Origin: Bifidobacterium cebidarum | Lineage (GTDB): Bacteria; Actinomycetota; Actinomycetes; Actinomycetales; Bifidobacteriaceae | Reading direction: 5' to 3' | Assembly: GCF_009193305.1 (NCBI RefSeq) | Contig: NZ_WBVS01000010.1 | Location: 1-64,000 of the forward strand | Length of the DNA stretch: 64,000 nt | Part shown: positions 26,800 to 35,521 of the stretch, piece by piece | How the letters are laid out: every line of letters begins with the position of its first letter | How positions within the stretch are numbered: the first letter of the stretch is position 1 | Notes under the pieces: generated by a model | What the model was told of the DNA's origin: nothing | Seen by the model: the letters and a program-made list of their open reading frames with translations, nothing else | Database searches by the model: none | Program-made: the position numbers and the translations under genes

Positions 26800-29547
26800 A
26801 TGAGGTTACGAAAATCTCTGGCGTCACTGCTTGCGGTGGCGACTCTCGGTGCAGGCGCGGTGACCATCTCGGCAACTGCCAATGCGGACGATATACGGTC
26901 TACTGACATCACCATCGATTTGAATCAATCCACCGGCCCCGTGGAATACGGTGCAACCGGTTTTCTCTATGGTCTTGCCGATGATGGTGTCCCGACTGAC
27001 ACCATGCTGCAGGGCCTTGGCCATCTGCATACGCAAGTGGGCCGTCCTACTGATGGCAAACAGCATCCGAATGGTGATTCCATTCAGACTTCCAATCAGT
27101 GGTTCCGCAACGGTGGCCAATATATTCAGGTTTATCTGAAGGACGCCTATGAGCTGCCATGGCCATACCGTAAGTATGATCCGAACATCACAGAAGATTT
27201 CCTTCCGAAGATCAAAAAGGAAATGGACACCGCCAAGGCAGCTGGTCTCGATACCAGCAAAGTTGTACTCATTCCGTTCAACGAGCCGAGCAACGGTGAT
27301 GCCAATTACCGTCAGTCGGAAAAACCGGGTACCGATGGTTTCAACACCTTAGTGAACGATTGGGATTTGGTGTACCGGTACATTCAGGATTACAACACCG
27401 CCAATAGCACCAAGTTCAAGGTGGGTGGTCCGAATTACACCGCATACTATCCGGACGCCTATGATGCTTTCCTCAAACATGTTGCCGAGCAGCAGACGGT
27501 GCCGGATGTGGTAACTTGGCACGAATTGCAAAATAAGGGCGTGGAAGCGACTTCCTTCTTGCCTCATTATGAGCATTGGAGGAGCATTGAGACCAAGTAT
27601 CTTGGTGCTGATTCGAACATTCCGGTCTCCATCAACGAATATGTCAGCGCTGATCTGAAACAGCAGACGCGTCCGGGCAATCTGGTGCAGTACATCAGCC
27701 AATTCGAAAACCACAAGGTCTCCGGTGCGCTGGCATACTGGTATCCGGCCGGCGATCTCGATTGGTTGGCCACGCATAACAATCAAGCCACCAGTGGTTG
27801 GTGGCTGTACAACTGGTATGGTCAGCTGTCTGGCAATACCGTCAAAATCGGTCTGCAAGACGAGAACCAGCGTACACAGGCCGTGGCATCCTACGATCAG
27901 AAGACGAATCAGACCAAGATTCTCTTTGGCGGTGCTGAAAATGGTGCTACTTCGGCTACCGACTCCCTGAAGATTGCCGGTGCAGCAGATAAGTATCCGA
28001 ATGGTGCCCATGTGACTGTGTTCGGTGTGGACGCCACAGCTCCGGGAGACAAGACACTTAAGGTTCCTGAAGCATCCAAGGGCACGTATGTGCAGTGGCA
28101 GGGCAACGCTACTGCGCGGCAATTGGCGGATGGCCTGACGCTGGCGGGGCTCAACCCGGATTCTGCATACTTCGCGGTCATCACTCCTGGAGCTGTTGAC
28201 GGCCAGACCGGCAACCAGTCCGATGGTGCGTATGAGGCTGAATACACTCATGTTGCTGATGCGAACAACAATGTTTCCGCAAATCTGACCACTGGTTATG
28301 GCGAAGGCGCGAACGGTGCCGGTTACGTGACTGGTTTCGACAAGGCAAGTGCTGAGGCGGGTGATGCCAACAAGTTCTTCGTCACATCCGAAAAGGATGG
28401 CTATGCCAACATCGCGGTACGCTACCAGGCGGATAAGGACAGCAAGCTTGCTTTGAAGGTAAACCGTGGCAATGCCATCACGCTGACCTTGCCCGCCACC
28501 AATGGCAAATGGGCTGAGACTACCGTGCGCACATACCTACCGTTGGGCATCAACGAGCTTGATTTCACCGCTCCCGACAATGCGGCCGATGCCGCTGGCG
28601 TGAAGCTTGATGATATTAAGCTCACTGATGACACCGATACTGCTGCACAGAAGAGCGAAGCCGAATCGGGCGAAGTCTCCAATGGCGTTGGAGTCTTTGA
28701 TGATTCCACTGCTTCCGGCGGCAAGGCAATCAACAATGTTGGCGGTTCCAAGAACGGTACTGTGGCCTTCACGGTGACTGACGTGCCGGAAGATGGCGAC
28801 TATACGCTGACGTTCTCCTACGCGCAGTGGGAATACACGGATAATACGCCGTTCCAGATCGTGAACCGTTGGGCTGATGTCACCGTCAATGGCGATGCCT
28901 CCTCCACGCAGCAGGTAGTGTTCGCCAACACCCGCAACTGGCATAACTATTGGACCACATCGATTCGCGCCAATCTGAAGAAGGGCAGCAACACGGTGAC
29001 TGTGACCACTGCTTCGGCCAAGCAAGGTTGGGCGCCGAACTTCGACTACTTGCAGGTGGGTCGTACTGCCGTGCAGACGTCTGTGCCGCAGCAGTCCATG
29101 AATGCTGCTCCTCAAATCAAGGGCGCTGACGACGTGACCATCAACGAAGGTGATGCGTTTGACGCCAAGACCGGAGTGACCGCTTCTGACGCTGAGGATG
29201 GCGATCTGACCGATAAGATTCAGGTTGAAGGTGCCGTGGATGTCAAGAAGGCTGGCTCGTATGAGCTGACCTACACGGTTACTGATTCCGCAGGTGCCAA
29301 GGCCACGGTGAAACGCACGGTCACTGTGAAGACCAAGGACGCCAATCAGAACCAGGGTGGTCAGATTGGTCAGCCCGGTGCAGGCAAGGACGACAACGCC
29401 ACTGCGGAAGGCAAGGGTTCCGGCAATGTGCTCGGCAATACGGGTGTTGCAGTAAGTGCGATTGCTATAGCGGCGATTGTGCTGGCCGCGGTCGGTACCC
29501 TGATTACCGCGCAGCGCAAGGGTGGTGCCCGTCATTCCAATCGCTGA
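26800..29547 (+). CDS. cell-surface GH39 glycosidase with CBM35-like and Ig-like domains
   Basis: A 915-residue secreted enzyme. After a signal peptide (residues 1-29) comes a GH39 barrel (about 35-360) with acid/base Glu162 in PFNEPS and nucleophile Glu280 in SINEYV. Two CBM35-like beta-sandwiches (about 465-610 and 615-760), an Ig-like DUF5011-type domain (about 765-850) and a C-terminal sorting region follow: LGNTG, a hydrophobic helix and a basic tail. GH39 enzymes characterised from B. longum release galactosyl-arabinose from arabinogalactan protein, to my knowledge; this gene and the linked GH36, GH127 and importer fit such a pathway. The ATG at 26800 follows AAGGAG; a more upstream ATG has no such site. 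Confidence 0.88.
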   Translation: MRLRKSLASLLAVATLGAGAVTISATANADDIRSTDITIDLNQSTGPVEYGATGFLYGLADDGVPTDTMLQGLGHLHTQVGRPTDGKQHPNGDSIQTSNQWFRNGGQYIQVYLKDAYELPWPYRKYDPNITEDFLPKIKKEMDTAKAAGLDTSKVVLIPFNEPSNGDANYRQSEKPGTDGFNTLVNDWDLVYRYIQDYNTANSTKFKVGGPNYTAYYPDAYDAFLKHVAEQQTVPDVVTWHELQNKGVEATSFLPHYEHWRSIETKYLGADSNIPVSINEYVSADLKQQTRPGNLVQYISQFENHKVSGALAYWYPAGDLDWLATHNNQATSGWWLYNWYGQLSGNTVKIGLQDENQRTQAVASYDQKTNQTKILFGGAENGATSATDSLKIAGAADKYPNGAHVTVFGVDATAPGDKTLKVPEASKGTYVQWQGNATARQLADGLTLAGLNPDSAYFAVITPGAVDGQTGNQSDGAYEAEYTHVADANNNVSANLTTGYGEGANGAGYVTGFDKASAEAGDANKFFVTSEKDGYANIAVRYQADKDSKLALKVNRGNAITLTLPATNGKWAETTVRTYLPLGINELDFTAPDNAADAAGVKLDDIKLTDDTDTAAQKSEAESGEVSNGVGVFDDSTASGGKAINNVGGSKNGTVAFTVTDVPEDGDYTLTFSYAQWEYTDNTPFQIVNRWADVTVNGDASSTQQVVFANTRNWHNYWTTSIRANLKKGSNTVTVTTASAKQGWAPNFDYLQVGRTAVQTSVPQQSMNAAPQIKGADDVTINEGDAFDAKTGVTASDAEDGDLTDKIQVEGAVDVKKAGSYELTYTVTDSAGAKATVKRTVTVKTKDANQNQGGQIGQPGAGKDDNATAEGKGSGNVLGNTGVAVSAIAIAAIVLAAVGTLITAQRKGGARHSNR

Positions 29548-29591
29548 TCGCTAGAGATTGGTGAGTCGTTAGTCGAGTTGACTGCTCCTAG

Positions 29592-29636
29592 AACAGTGGC
29601 TCTGCATGGTTGCAACAATCATGCAGAGCCACTGTT
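29592..29636. terminator. bidirectional terminator after the GH39 gene
   Basis: AACAGTGGCTCTGCATG (29592-29608) is perfectly complementary to 29620-29636 with an 11-base loop, followed by GTTGTTA. It separates the GH39 operon from the convergent dinD gene. Confidence 0.8.
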
Positions 29637-29686
29637 GTTATGCCATTAATTGCTAGCTGAGCTAATCCGAACTGGATCGCTTACTG

Positions 29687-30529
29687 TCATGAGTTATTGT
29701 CGGCAAAACCTCTGCGCTCTATGCGACGTTCGTCAGTGCGAGCTCGTCGCTGGACTTTCTTAATGTCTTCGGCTGCGGGCAATTCTTCGGGGATGATACT
29801 GCTTTCGATCAGCATGCCTCGTACACGGGAATTATTGCCAATGTGCTCCTCGGTGATAGGTGATTCGCCGTGCAGATCTTTAGTCTCAACGCCAAGATTG
29901 GTCATTTCGGTAGCGAGCTGCTTAGCGGCTACATTGACCGGGTGTAGTACGTCAGCGAGCGGCTTGTTGGGCTTTTGACCCAGCTTTTCTTTCATGGCTC
30001 TAGTGGTGGTGCCGAATAAAGCCGTGTCACCTTTTGACCGGATGCGGGCAAAGCCGGCGTCATCGACTCCTCGCTCATAGAGATTCTGCGAGAGCTTTTT
30101 CTCTGCTGTGGCAAGAGCTTCTCGGCCGGCGAGCCGGCTGATTTCACCCATACGTTGCTCGATGATTTCCGTCTTACGGGTCTGAACTGCGAAGTAGCTC
30201 TGTAGAAGAGCGACTTCTTCCTTCTTTGGGTCACCATTTTGTGCGATGAGATAGCAGGCGTATCGAGTGAGCTTGACATCGGCGATGGAACGGATGGCTC
30301 CTTTTGCGAGGGGAACTTCACGACTGGTATCGCGGAAATGAGCTTCGACAGGCACGTCGGAGTTTCGACAGGCCAATCGTGCTTTGTCAACAACTTTGAT
30401 GAAGTTCTTCCATTGTTGGTATCCGAGGTATGGCATGATGTCGCGTGCGTACCAGTACTCAGTGTCTCCGGCTTTTTGTGAGTGAGAGTCGAGTTCGGAG
30501 GCATATCGTTCGATAGTCGTGCGGTCCAT
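29687..30529 (-). CDS. dinD: DNA damage-inducible protein D
   Basis: A 280-residue protein of the DinD family. It starts with an ARDIMPYLGYQQWKNF block (about residues 28-43), the BRO/KilA-like N-terminal region, and the DKARLAC, KLTRYACYLIAQNGD and ARIRSKGDTALFG segments are typical of DinD. In E. coli DinD is SOS-induced and inhibits RecA filament functions. No LexA site of the CGAAC-N4-GTTCG type is visible upstream; instead a perfect 14-bp palindrome lies just before its GGGAAGGA ribosome binding site. The gene is less GC-rich than its neighbours and stands alone, which suggests horizontal acquisition. Confidence 0.85.
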   Translation of the reverse strand: MDRTTIERYASELDSHSQKAGDTEYWYARDIMPYLGYQQWKNFIKVVDKARLACRNSDVPVEAHFRDTSREVPLAKGAIRSIADVKLTRYACYLIAQNGDPKKEEVALLQSYFAVQTRKTEIIEQRMGEISRLAGREALATAEKKLSQNLYERGVDDAGFARIRSKGDTALFGTTTRAMKEKLGQKPNKPLADVLHPVNVAAKQLATEMTNLGVETKDLHGESPITEEHIGNNSRVRGMLIESSIIPEELPAAEDIKKVQRRARTDERRIERRGFADNNS

Positions 30530-30547
30530 GATATAAGTCCTTCCCGA

Positions 30548-30579
30548 TGATCATTTTTCCGGCTTCGGAAAAATGATCA
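30548..30579 (-). promoter_or_regulatory. perfect palindrome in the dinD leader
   Basis: TGATCATTTTTCCG (30548-30561) is perfectly complementary to 30566-30579 with a 4-base loop. It ends directly before the ribosome binding site and is 18 bases from the dinD start codon. It could be an operator or a leader hairpin. Confidence 0.6.
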
Positions 30580-30947
30580 AAGCCAATGATTGTAAGAGGT
30601 TTGAGGCACAAGCATGCTTTGCTGTTCTGGTCTACCTTCGTCCGCCTTTTCGACCAGATACCTCATGGAGCACGAATATCAACGATTGTTGCTGATTAGC
30701 TAACTATCTCTTTTTGGACGACGCTCCACAGTGGAATCTATGTGGTAGTTGTTCAGGATAGCAAACCGTACCGAGTGAAGTCGAAAGCTGATATGCCATG
30801 GCATTAAATTGTTAATAGTGTGAGGTATTATTAGCGACGGTTGCGCGGGTGATGCTGCACGGAGGACAATGTCGGTTGTGCTTGTGCGCCAAGTTGCGAT
30901 CTGCGAAGTCATGTATCGCAGATTAGGAATGGCAAAGGAGGCGTGCC
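30580..30947. other. intergenic stretch, AT-richer, no supported gene
   Basis: This region between divergent dinD and the MarR gene has no convincing open frame. It should contain both promoters. I see no repeat array, tRNA or terminator. Confidence 0.5.
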
Positions 30948-31421
30948 GTGGGGTACGAGGAAGAAGCGGTGGACGAGCTGTGGCGCGATGTGTGGTGCCA
31001 TCGGTCACAAGTGCAGCGTGATCTCAACCATGGCGCAGGCGAATCGTTTGTGATTCGCATGCTGGCCCATCAGGGCACGATGTCTCCCTCGCAGCTTGCC
31101 GATGCCATGCACGTAACCACCGGGCGTATTTCCGCAGTGCTCTCCGCGCTGGAGAAAAAAGGCCAGATTGTGCGGTCCGCAGACCCTGAAGACCGCCGTG
31201 CGGTACGCGTGGAGCTTACCGATGCCGGTCGGGAACGCGGTCGCAAGGATATGCAGGAGATACGGGATGCCGTGTGCTGGATTTTCTCGCAAATGGGGGA
31301 GCGGCGCACGCGCGAATTCGTGGAGTTGGTCCGCGAGTTCTCCACCTATATGTCGATTTGCAAGCCTGGAAAGCCGCGGCCTACGGCTGAGGAGGTTCGC
31401 AAGGCTTTTGAGCAATCCTGA
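30948..31421 (+). CDS. MarR-family transcriptional regulator
   Basis: A 157-residue winged-helix protein. The core MSPSQLADAMHVTTGRISAVLSALEKKG (about residues 45-72) is the MarR recognition helix region, and the wing DPEDRRAVRVELTDAG follows. It starts at GTG (30948), six bases after a perfect AAAGGAGG. It lies 157 bases before a two-gene ABC exporter and most likely represses it: the gap contains the palindrome CTTACAGTGTAAG. MarR proteins usually respond to small aromatic or lipophilic compounds, which fits control of a multidrug-type exporter. Confidence 0.88.
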   Translation: MGYEEEAVDELWRDVWCHRSQVQRDLNHGAGESFVIRMLAHQGTMSPSQLADAMHVTTGRISAVLSALEKKGQIVRSADPEDRRAVRVELTDAGRERGRKDMQEIRDAVCWIFSQMGERRTREFVELVREFSTYMSICKPGKPRPTAEEVRKAFEQS

Positions 31422-31484
31422 CGGGTCGTTTTTCAGCTCATCGCATGTTCGCTCTCAGGAAACGCACAGCATTGCGCCTAATAT

Positions 31485-31497
31485 CTTACAGTGTAAG
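31485..31497. promoter_or_regulatory. putative MarR operator before the ABC exporter
   Basis: CTTACAGTGTAAG is a perfect 13-bp palindrome in the gap between the MarR gene and the exporter, 82 bases before the exporter start. Its size and location fit a MarR site. Confidence 0.6.
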
Positions 31498-31578
31498 TAA
31501 TAAACACTAGAAATAATTAAGTACTTTTGATTGCTTAGTCCGATACGCAATCTCAACAATCACATACAAGGGGAAACC

Positions 31579-33450
31579 ATGCTTCGCATCATGAAATATC
31601 TCTCCAAAGCGGAGATAGGGCAGATGCTGCTCGCACTGGTGACCATCGTGGGCCAGGTCTTCTTCGACCTGAAACTGCCGGACTACATGTCCGACATCAC
31701 CACGCTGGTCGAAACGCCGGGCAGCGCCATGCAGGACATCTGGATCGCCGGCGGCAAGATGCTGCTCATATCCCTCGGTTCCGTGGCCTGCGCGGTTATC
31801 ACCGGCTATCTCGCCGCACGTGTCGGTTCCTCGTTCACCCAGCGCTTGCGCTCTCTGGAATTCCGCCAAGTCGAATCGTTCGGCCCGGCGGAAATGAACC
31901 GATTCTCCACCGCCAGCCTCATCACCCGCTCCACCAACGACATCACGCAGATCCAGATGTTCATCACCACCGGTCTGCAGCTCATTGTCAAGTCGCCGAT
32001 TATGGCGGTCTGGGCCGTGGCCAAAATCGCCGGCGAAGGCTTCGAATGGACGCTGGCCACCGGCGTCGCCGTCGTGATTCTGCTGGCTGCCATCGCCGTG
32101 ATGATGACCATGGTCATGCCCAAGTTCAAGGCCATGCAGCAGCTCACCGACAACATCAACCTGGTTGCCCGAGAGAACCTCACCGGCCTTAAAGTCGTGC
32201 GCGCCTACAATGCCGAGGACTATCAGGAGTCCAAGTTCACCAAGGCGAACAAGGAACTCACCGAAACCCAGCTGTTCACCAACCGGACCATGGCGTTCAT
32301 GATGCCGCTGATGAACACCATCATGAACGGCCTGATGCTCGCCGTCTACTGGATAGGCGCGTACCTCATCGATGCCGCCGAACTCACCGACAAACTCACC
32401 CTGTTCTCCAATATGGTGGTCTTCTCCAACTACTCCGTGCAGGTTATCATGAGCTTCCTGCTCATGAGCATGGTGTTCGTGCTCTGGCCGCGCGCCGACG
32501 TCTCCGCCCAGCGCGTGCTTGAAGTGCTCGACACCGAGCCGATGGTGGAGAATGGCACCAAAACCGCCGCCGACATCGCCAAAACTGGCGAACGCGGCAC
32601 GGTGGAATTCAAGAGCGTGAGCTTCACCTACCCGGATTCGCGCGAAGCCATGCTGGAGAACATCAGCTTCAGCGCCAAGGCCGGGCAGACGGTGGCCTTC
32701 ATCGGCTCCACCGGTTCCGGCAAATCCTCGCTGATCAATCTGGTGCCGCGTTTCTATGACGCCACCCAAGGCCAGGTGCTGGTCGACGGCGTGGATGTGC
32801 GCGACTATGACCTCACCACGCTGCGCGACAAAATCGGTTACGTGCCGCAGCAGTCGGTGTTGTTCAAAGGTACCGTGGCCTCCAATGTGAGCTACGGCGA
32901 TAAGCCGGGCGATTCGACTGTCGTGGAGCTTGCTGATACCTCGACTGCGGCCGGTCGCAAACATGAAGCCGATCTGCTTGCTGCGGATAAAGCCGCAGCG
33001 AGTGCCAGCATATCCGCAGCGCGGATGAGTCGCGTCAAGGCAGCAGCCGACGTGGCACAGGCCAGCGAATTCGTCAACCGGATGGATGGCGGATTCGAAG
33101 CAGCCATCGCACAGGGCGGTTCCAATGTGTCCGGTGGCCAAAAGCAGCGTCTATCCATCGCGCGCGCGGTCTATCGTCATCCGGAAATCCTGATTTTCGA
33201 TGATTCATTCTCCGCGTTGGACTTCAGAACCGACCGCGAAGTGCGCGAGGCGCTTGCACGCGAGGCCAAGGATTCTACCAAGCTCATCGTGGCGCAGCGC
33301 ATTGGCACCATCATGAACGCCGATCTGATCGTGGTGCTGGACGACGGCAAGATCGTCGGCCAAGGCACCCACAAAGAACTGATGGAAAGCTGCGAGGTTT
33401 ACCAGCAGATCGCCGAATCCCAGCTCAGCAAAGCCGAGCTGATGGCCTGA
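31579..33450 (+). CDS. ABC exporter half-transporter with degenerate ATP site
   Basis: A 623-residue exporter: six-helix membrane domain (about 1-310) fused to a nucleotide-binding domain. Walker A is GSTGSGKSS (Lys382), the Q-loop VPQQS, the signature VSGGQ (Ser518) and Walker B ILIFDDS with Asp542 where the catalytic Glu is normally found. The H-loop His is replaced by Gln (IVAQRIG). These changes mark the degenerate half of heterodimeric exporters such as TM287/288 and LmrCD. About 35 extra, Ala-rich residues lie between Q-loop and signature. The start at 31579 follows AAGGGGA. It pairs with the next gene, 28 bases downstream. Confidence 0.9.
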   Translation: MLRIMKYLSKAEIGQMLLALVTIVGQVFFDLKLPDYMSDITTLVETPGSAMQDIWIAGGKMLLISLGSVACAVITGYLAARVGSSFTQRLRSLEFRQVESFGPAEMNRFSTASLITRSTNDITQIQMFITTGLQLIVKSPIMAVWAVAKIAGEGFEWTLATGVAVVILLAAIAVMMTMVMPKFKAMQQLTDNINLVARENLTGLKVVRAYNAEDYQESKFTKANKELTETQLFTNRTMAFMMPLMNTIMNGLMLAVYWIGAYLIDAAELTDKLTLFSNMVVFSNYSVQVIMSFLLMSMVFVLWPRADVSAQRVLEVLDTEPMVENGTKTAADIAKTGERGTVEFKSVSFTYPDSREAMLENISFSAKAGQTVAFIGSTGSGKSSLINLVPRFYDATQGQVLVDGVDVRDYDLTTLRDKIGYVPQQSVLFKGTVASNVSYGDKPGDSTVVELADTSTAAGRKHEADLLAADKAAASASISAARMSRVKAAADVAQASEFVNRMDGGFEAAIAQGGSNVSGGQKQRLSIARAVYRHPEILIFDDSFSALDFRTDREVREALAREAKDSTKLIVAQRIGTIMNADLIVVLDDGKIVGQGTHKELMESCEVYQQIAESQLSKAELMA

Positions 33451-33478
33451 CCAAAAGCGTTGACGAAAGGACTTACCA

Positions 33479-35320
33479 ATGCCAAGAGGACCTATGGGGC
33501 ACGGGCCGGGCGCAGGGCGCACGATCGAAAAGCCTAACGATTTCGGCAAGGTCATGGGCAAACTCGTTGCCTACTGCCGTAACTATATTCCCGTCATCAT
33601 CATCGCGCTCATCCTGGGCGCAGCCGGCACCATCTTCCAGATCATCGGCCCAGACAAGCTCAAGGACATGACCAACGCCATCGTGGCTGGTCTGCCGGCT
33701 GTCGTGCATGGTCTCCCAGTCATCAATGCCATCGACCTGGGCGAAGTCGGGCGCATCGCCTGGCTGCTGGTCGCGCTGTACGTGGGTTACGCCGTGCTCA
33801 GCTACGTCCAAAGCTGGATGATGGCCAATGTCACCCAGCGCACAGCCCAGCGCCTGCGCGAATCCATCTCCATCAAAATCAACAAACTGCCGCTTAAGTA
33901 CTTCGACAAAGTCAGCTACGGCGACGTGCTCTCCCGCATCACCAACGATGTGGACGCCATCGGCCAGACGCTGGGGCAGAGCCTCGGCTCGCTGATCACC
34001 TCGGTGACGCTGTTCGTGGGCGCGCTGGTCATGATGTTCTACAACAACGTGATCATGACCCTGTGCGCCATCGGAGCCAGCCTGCTCGGCATGGTGCTGA
34101 TGATGGCGATTATGAAAGTCTCCCAGAAGTACTTCGCGCAGCAGCAGGCCGCGCTGGGCGATGTGAATGGCCACGTGGAGGAGATGTACGCCGGGCACGT
34201 GATTGTGAAGGCATACAACGGCGAGACTGATTCGATTCGCCGTTTCGAACAGTACAACAATGATCTGTACGAATCCGGCTGGAAGTCGCAGTTCCTCTCC
34301 GGCCTGATGATGCCGTTGATGAACTTCGTGGGCAACTTCGGCTACGTGGTGGTGTGCGTGGTGGGCGCGGCGCTCGCCATGGACGGGCAGATCGAATTCG
34401 GCGTGATCGTGGCGTTCATGATGTACATCCGCTTGTTCACCCAGCCGCTCTCGCAGTTCGCTCAGGCATTCCAGAACCTGCAGCGTTGCGCGGCGGCGGC
34501 CGAGCGCGTGTTCGGCTTCCTCGAGGAGCCGGAAATGGCAGATGAGTCCGCCAAGCCGGCGCTGCTGGGCTCGGATGGGCATAAGGTTCGCGGCGATGTG
34601 GAATTCAGCCATGTGCAATTCGGTTACGAGCCGGACAAGCCGATCATCCATGATTTCTCCGCCTCCGTGGAGGCCGGACAGAAGGTGGCCATCGTGGGCC
34701 CGACCGGTGCCGGCAAGACCACGATGGTGAACCTGCTGATGCGCTTCTATGAGATCTCCGGCGGCTCGATTTCCATTGACGGCGTGGATACGGCAAGCGT
34801 GCCGCGCTGGAATGTGCATGACCAGTTCTCGATGGTGTTGCAGGACACTTGGGTGTTCCGTGGAACAGTGCGTGAAAACATCGCCTATGCGAAGCCTGGC
34901 GTGACCGATAAGCAGATTGTCGCGGCTTGCAAGGCTGTGGGATTGGATCATTTCATCCGCTCCCTGCCGCAGGGGTATGACACGGTTCTGGATGACAAAT
35001 CCTCACTGTCGGCGGGGCAGAAGCAGCTGCTCACAATCGCCCGCGCCATGGTGCAGGACGCCCCGATCTTGATTCTCGACGAGGCTACTTCTTCCGTGGA
35101 CACCCGCACCGAAGAGCTGATTCAGAAGGCGATGGACGCCCTGACCGTAGGCCGTACGTCGTTCGTGATCGCGCACCGACTCTCCACCATTCGCGACGCC
35201 GACATGATTCTCGTCATGGACCACGGCGACGTGATCGAGCGCGGCACGCATGACGAGCTGCTCGCAGCGGGCGGGTTCTATGCCGGTTTGTATAACAGTC
35301 AGTTCTCGCTCGCCGGGTGA
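33479..35320 (+). CDS. ABC exporter half-transporter, catalytically complete partner
   Basis: A 613-residue exporter with an N-terminal membrane domain of six helices and a nucleotide-binding domain: Walker A GPTGAGKTT (Lys413), signature LSAGQ, Walker B LILDEATSS (Glu535 present) and H-loop IAHRLST. Together with the upstream protein it should form a heterodimer with one consensus and one degenerate ATP site, the plan of multidrug exporters in Gram-positive bacteria. The substrate is unknown; control by the linked MarR protein suggests drugs or metabolites. GAAAGGA precedes the ATG. The gene ends 25 bases before repeat array D begins. Confidence 0.9.
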   Translation: MPRGPMGHGPGAGRTIEKPNDFGKVMGKLVAYCRNYIPVIIIALILGAAGTIFQIIGPDKLKDMTNAIVAGLPAVVHGLPVINAIDLGEVGRIAWLLVALYVGYAVLSYVQSWMMANVTQRTAQRLRESISIKINKLPLKYFDKVSYGDVLSRITNDVDAIGQTLGQSLGSLITSVTLFVGALVMMFYNNVIMTLCAIGASLLGMVLMMAIMKVSQKYFAQQQAALGDVNGHVEEMYAGHVIVKAYNGETDSIRRFEQYNNDLYESGWKSQFLSGLMMPLMNFVGNFGYVVVCVVGAALAMDGQIEFGVIVAFMMYIRLFTQPLSQFAQAFQNLQRCAAAAERVFGFLEEPEMADESAKPALLGSDGHKVRGDVEFSHVQFGYEPDKPIIHDFSASVEAGQKVAIVGPTGAGKTTMVNLLMRFYEISGGSISIDGVDTASVPRWNVHDQFSMVLQDTWVFRGTVRENIAYAKPGVTDKQIVAACKAVGLDHFIRSLPQGYDTVLDDKSSLSAGQKQLLTIARAMVQDAPILILDEATSSVDTRTEELIQKAMDALTVGRTSFVIAHRLSTIRDADMILVMDHGDVIERGTHDELLAAGGFYAGLYNSQFSLAG

Positions 35321-35359
35321 GAGGTGTTTAGGGGACGGATCTGCTGATTGAGTTGGTTT

Positions 35360-35518
35360 GCGGTTGCGTCCCACTGGCTTACGGGACATAACTGCAAATC
35401 ACGAGTTTTTGCATTTGCATCCCTCGAAAATACGCCATTTTTAATGGTTTCACAGGGTGTGCGCCAGTGGGCGAGTGGGATGCAATCGCGTTATTGCCGA
35501 ATTTGCGATTGCGTCCCG
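35360..35518. repeat. alternating repeat array at convergent gene ends (array D)
   Basis: Copies of a core (T)TGCRTCCC alternate in direction: plus near 35363, minus near 35383, plus near 35415, minus near 35477, plus near 35508. The longest arms are GGTTGCGTCCCACTGGC (35362-35378) against the complement of 35463-35485. It fills the 200 bases between the ABC exporter and the convergent ApbE gene. Confidence 0.7.
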
Positions 35519-35521
35519 CAT

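Noticed and set aside
30480..30700. LexA box for dinD
   Set aside because: I looked for CGAAC-N4-GTTCG and close variants on both strands and found none.
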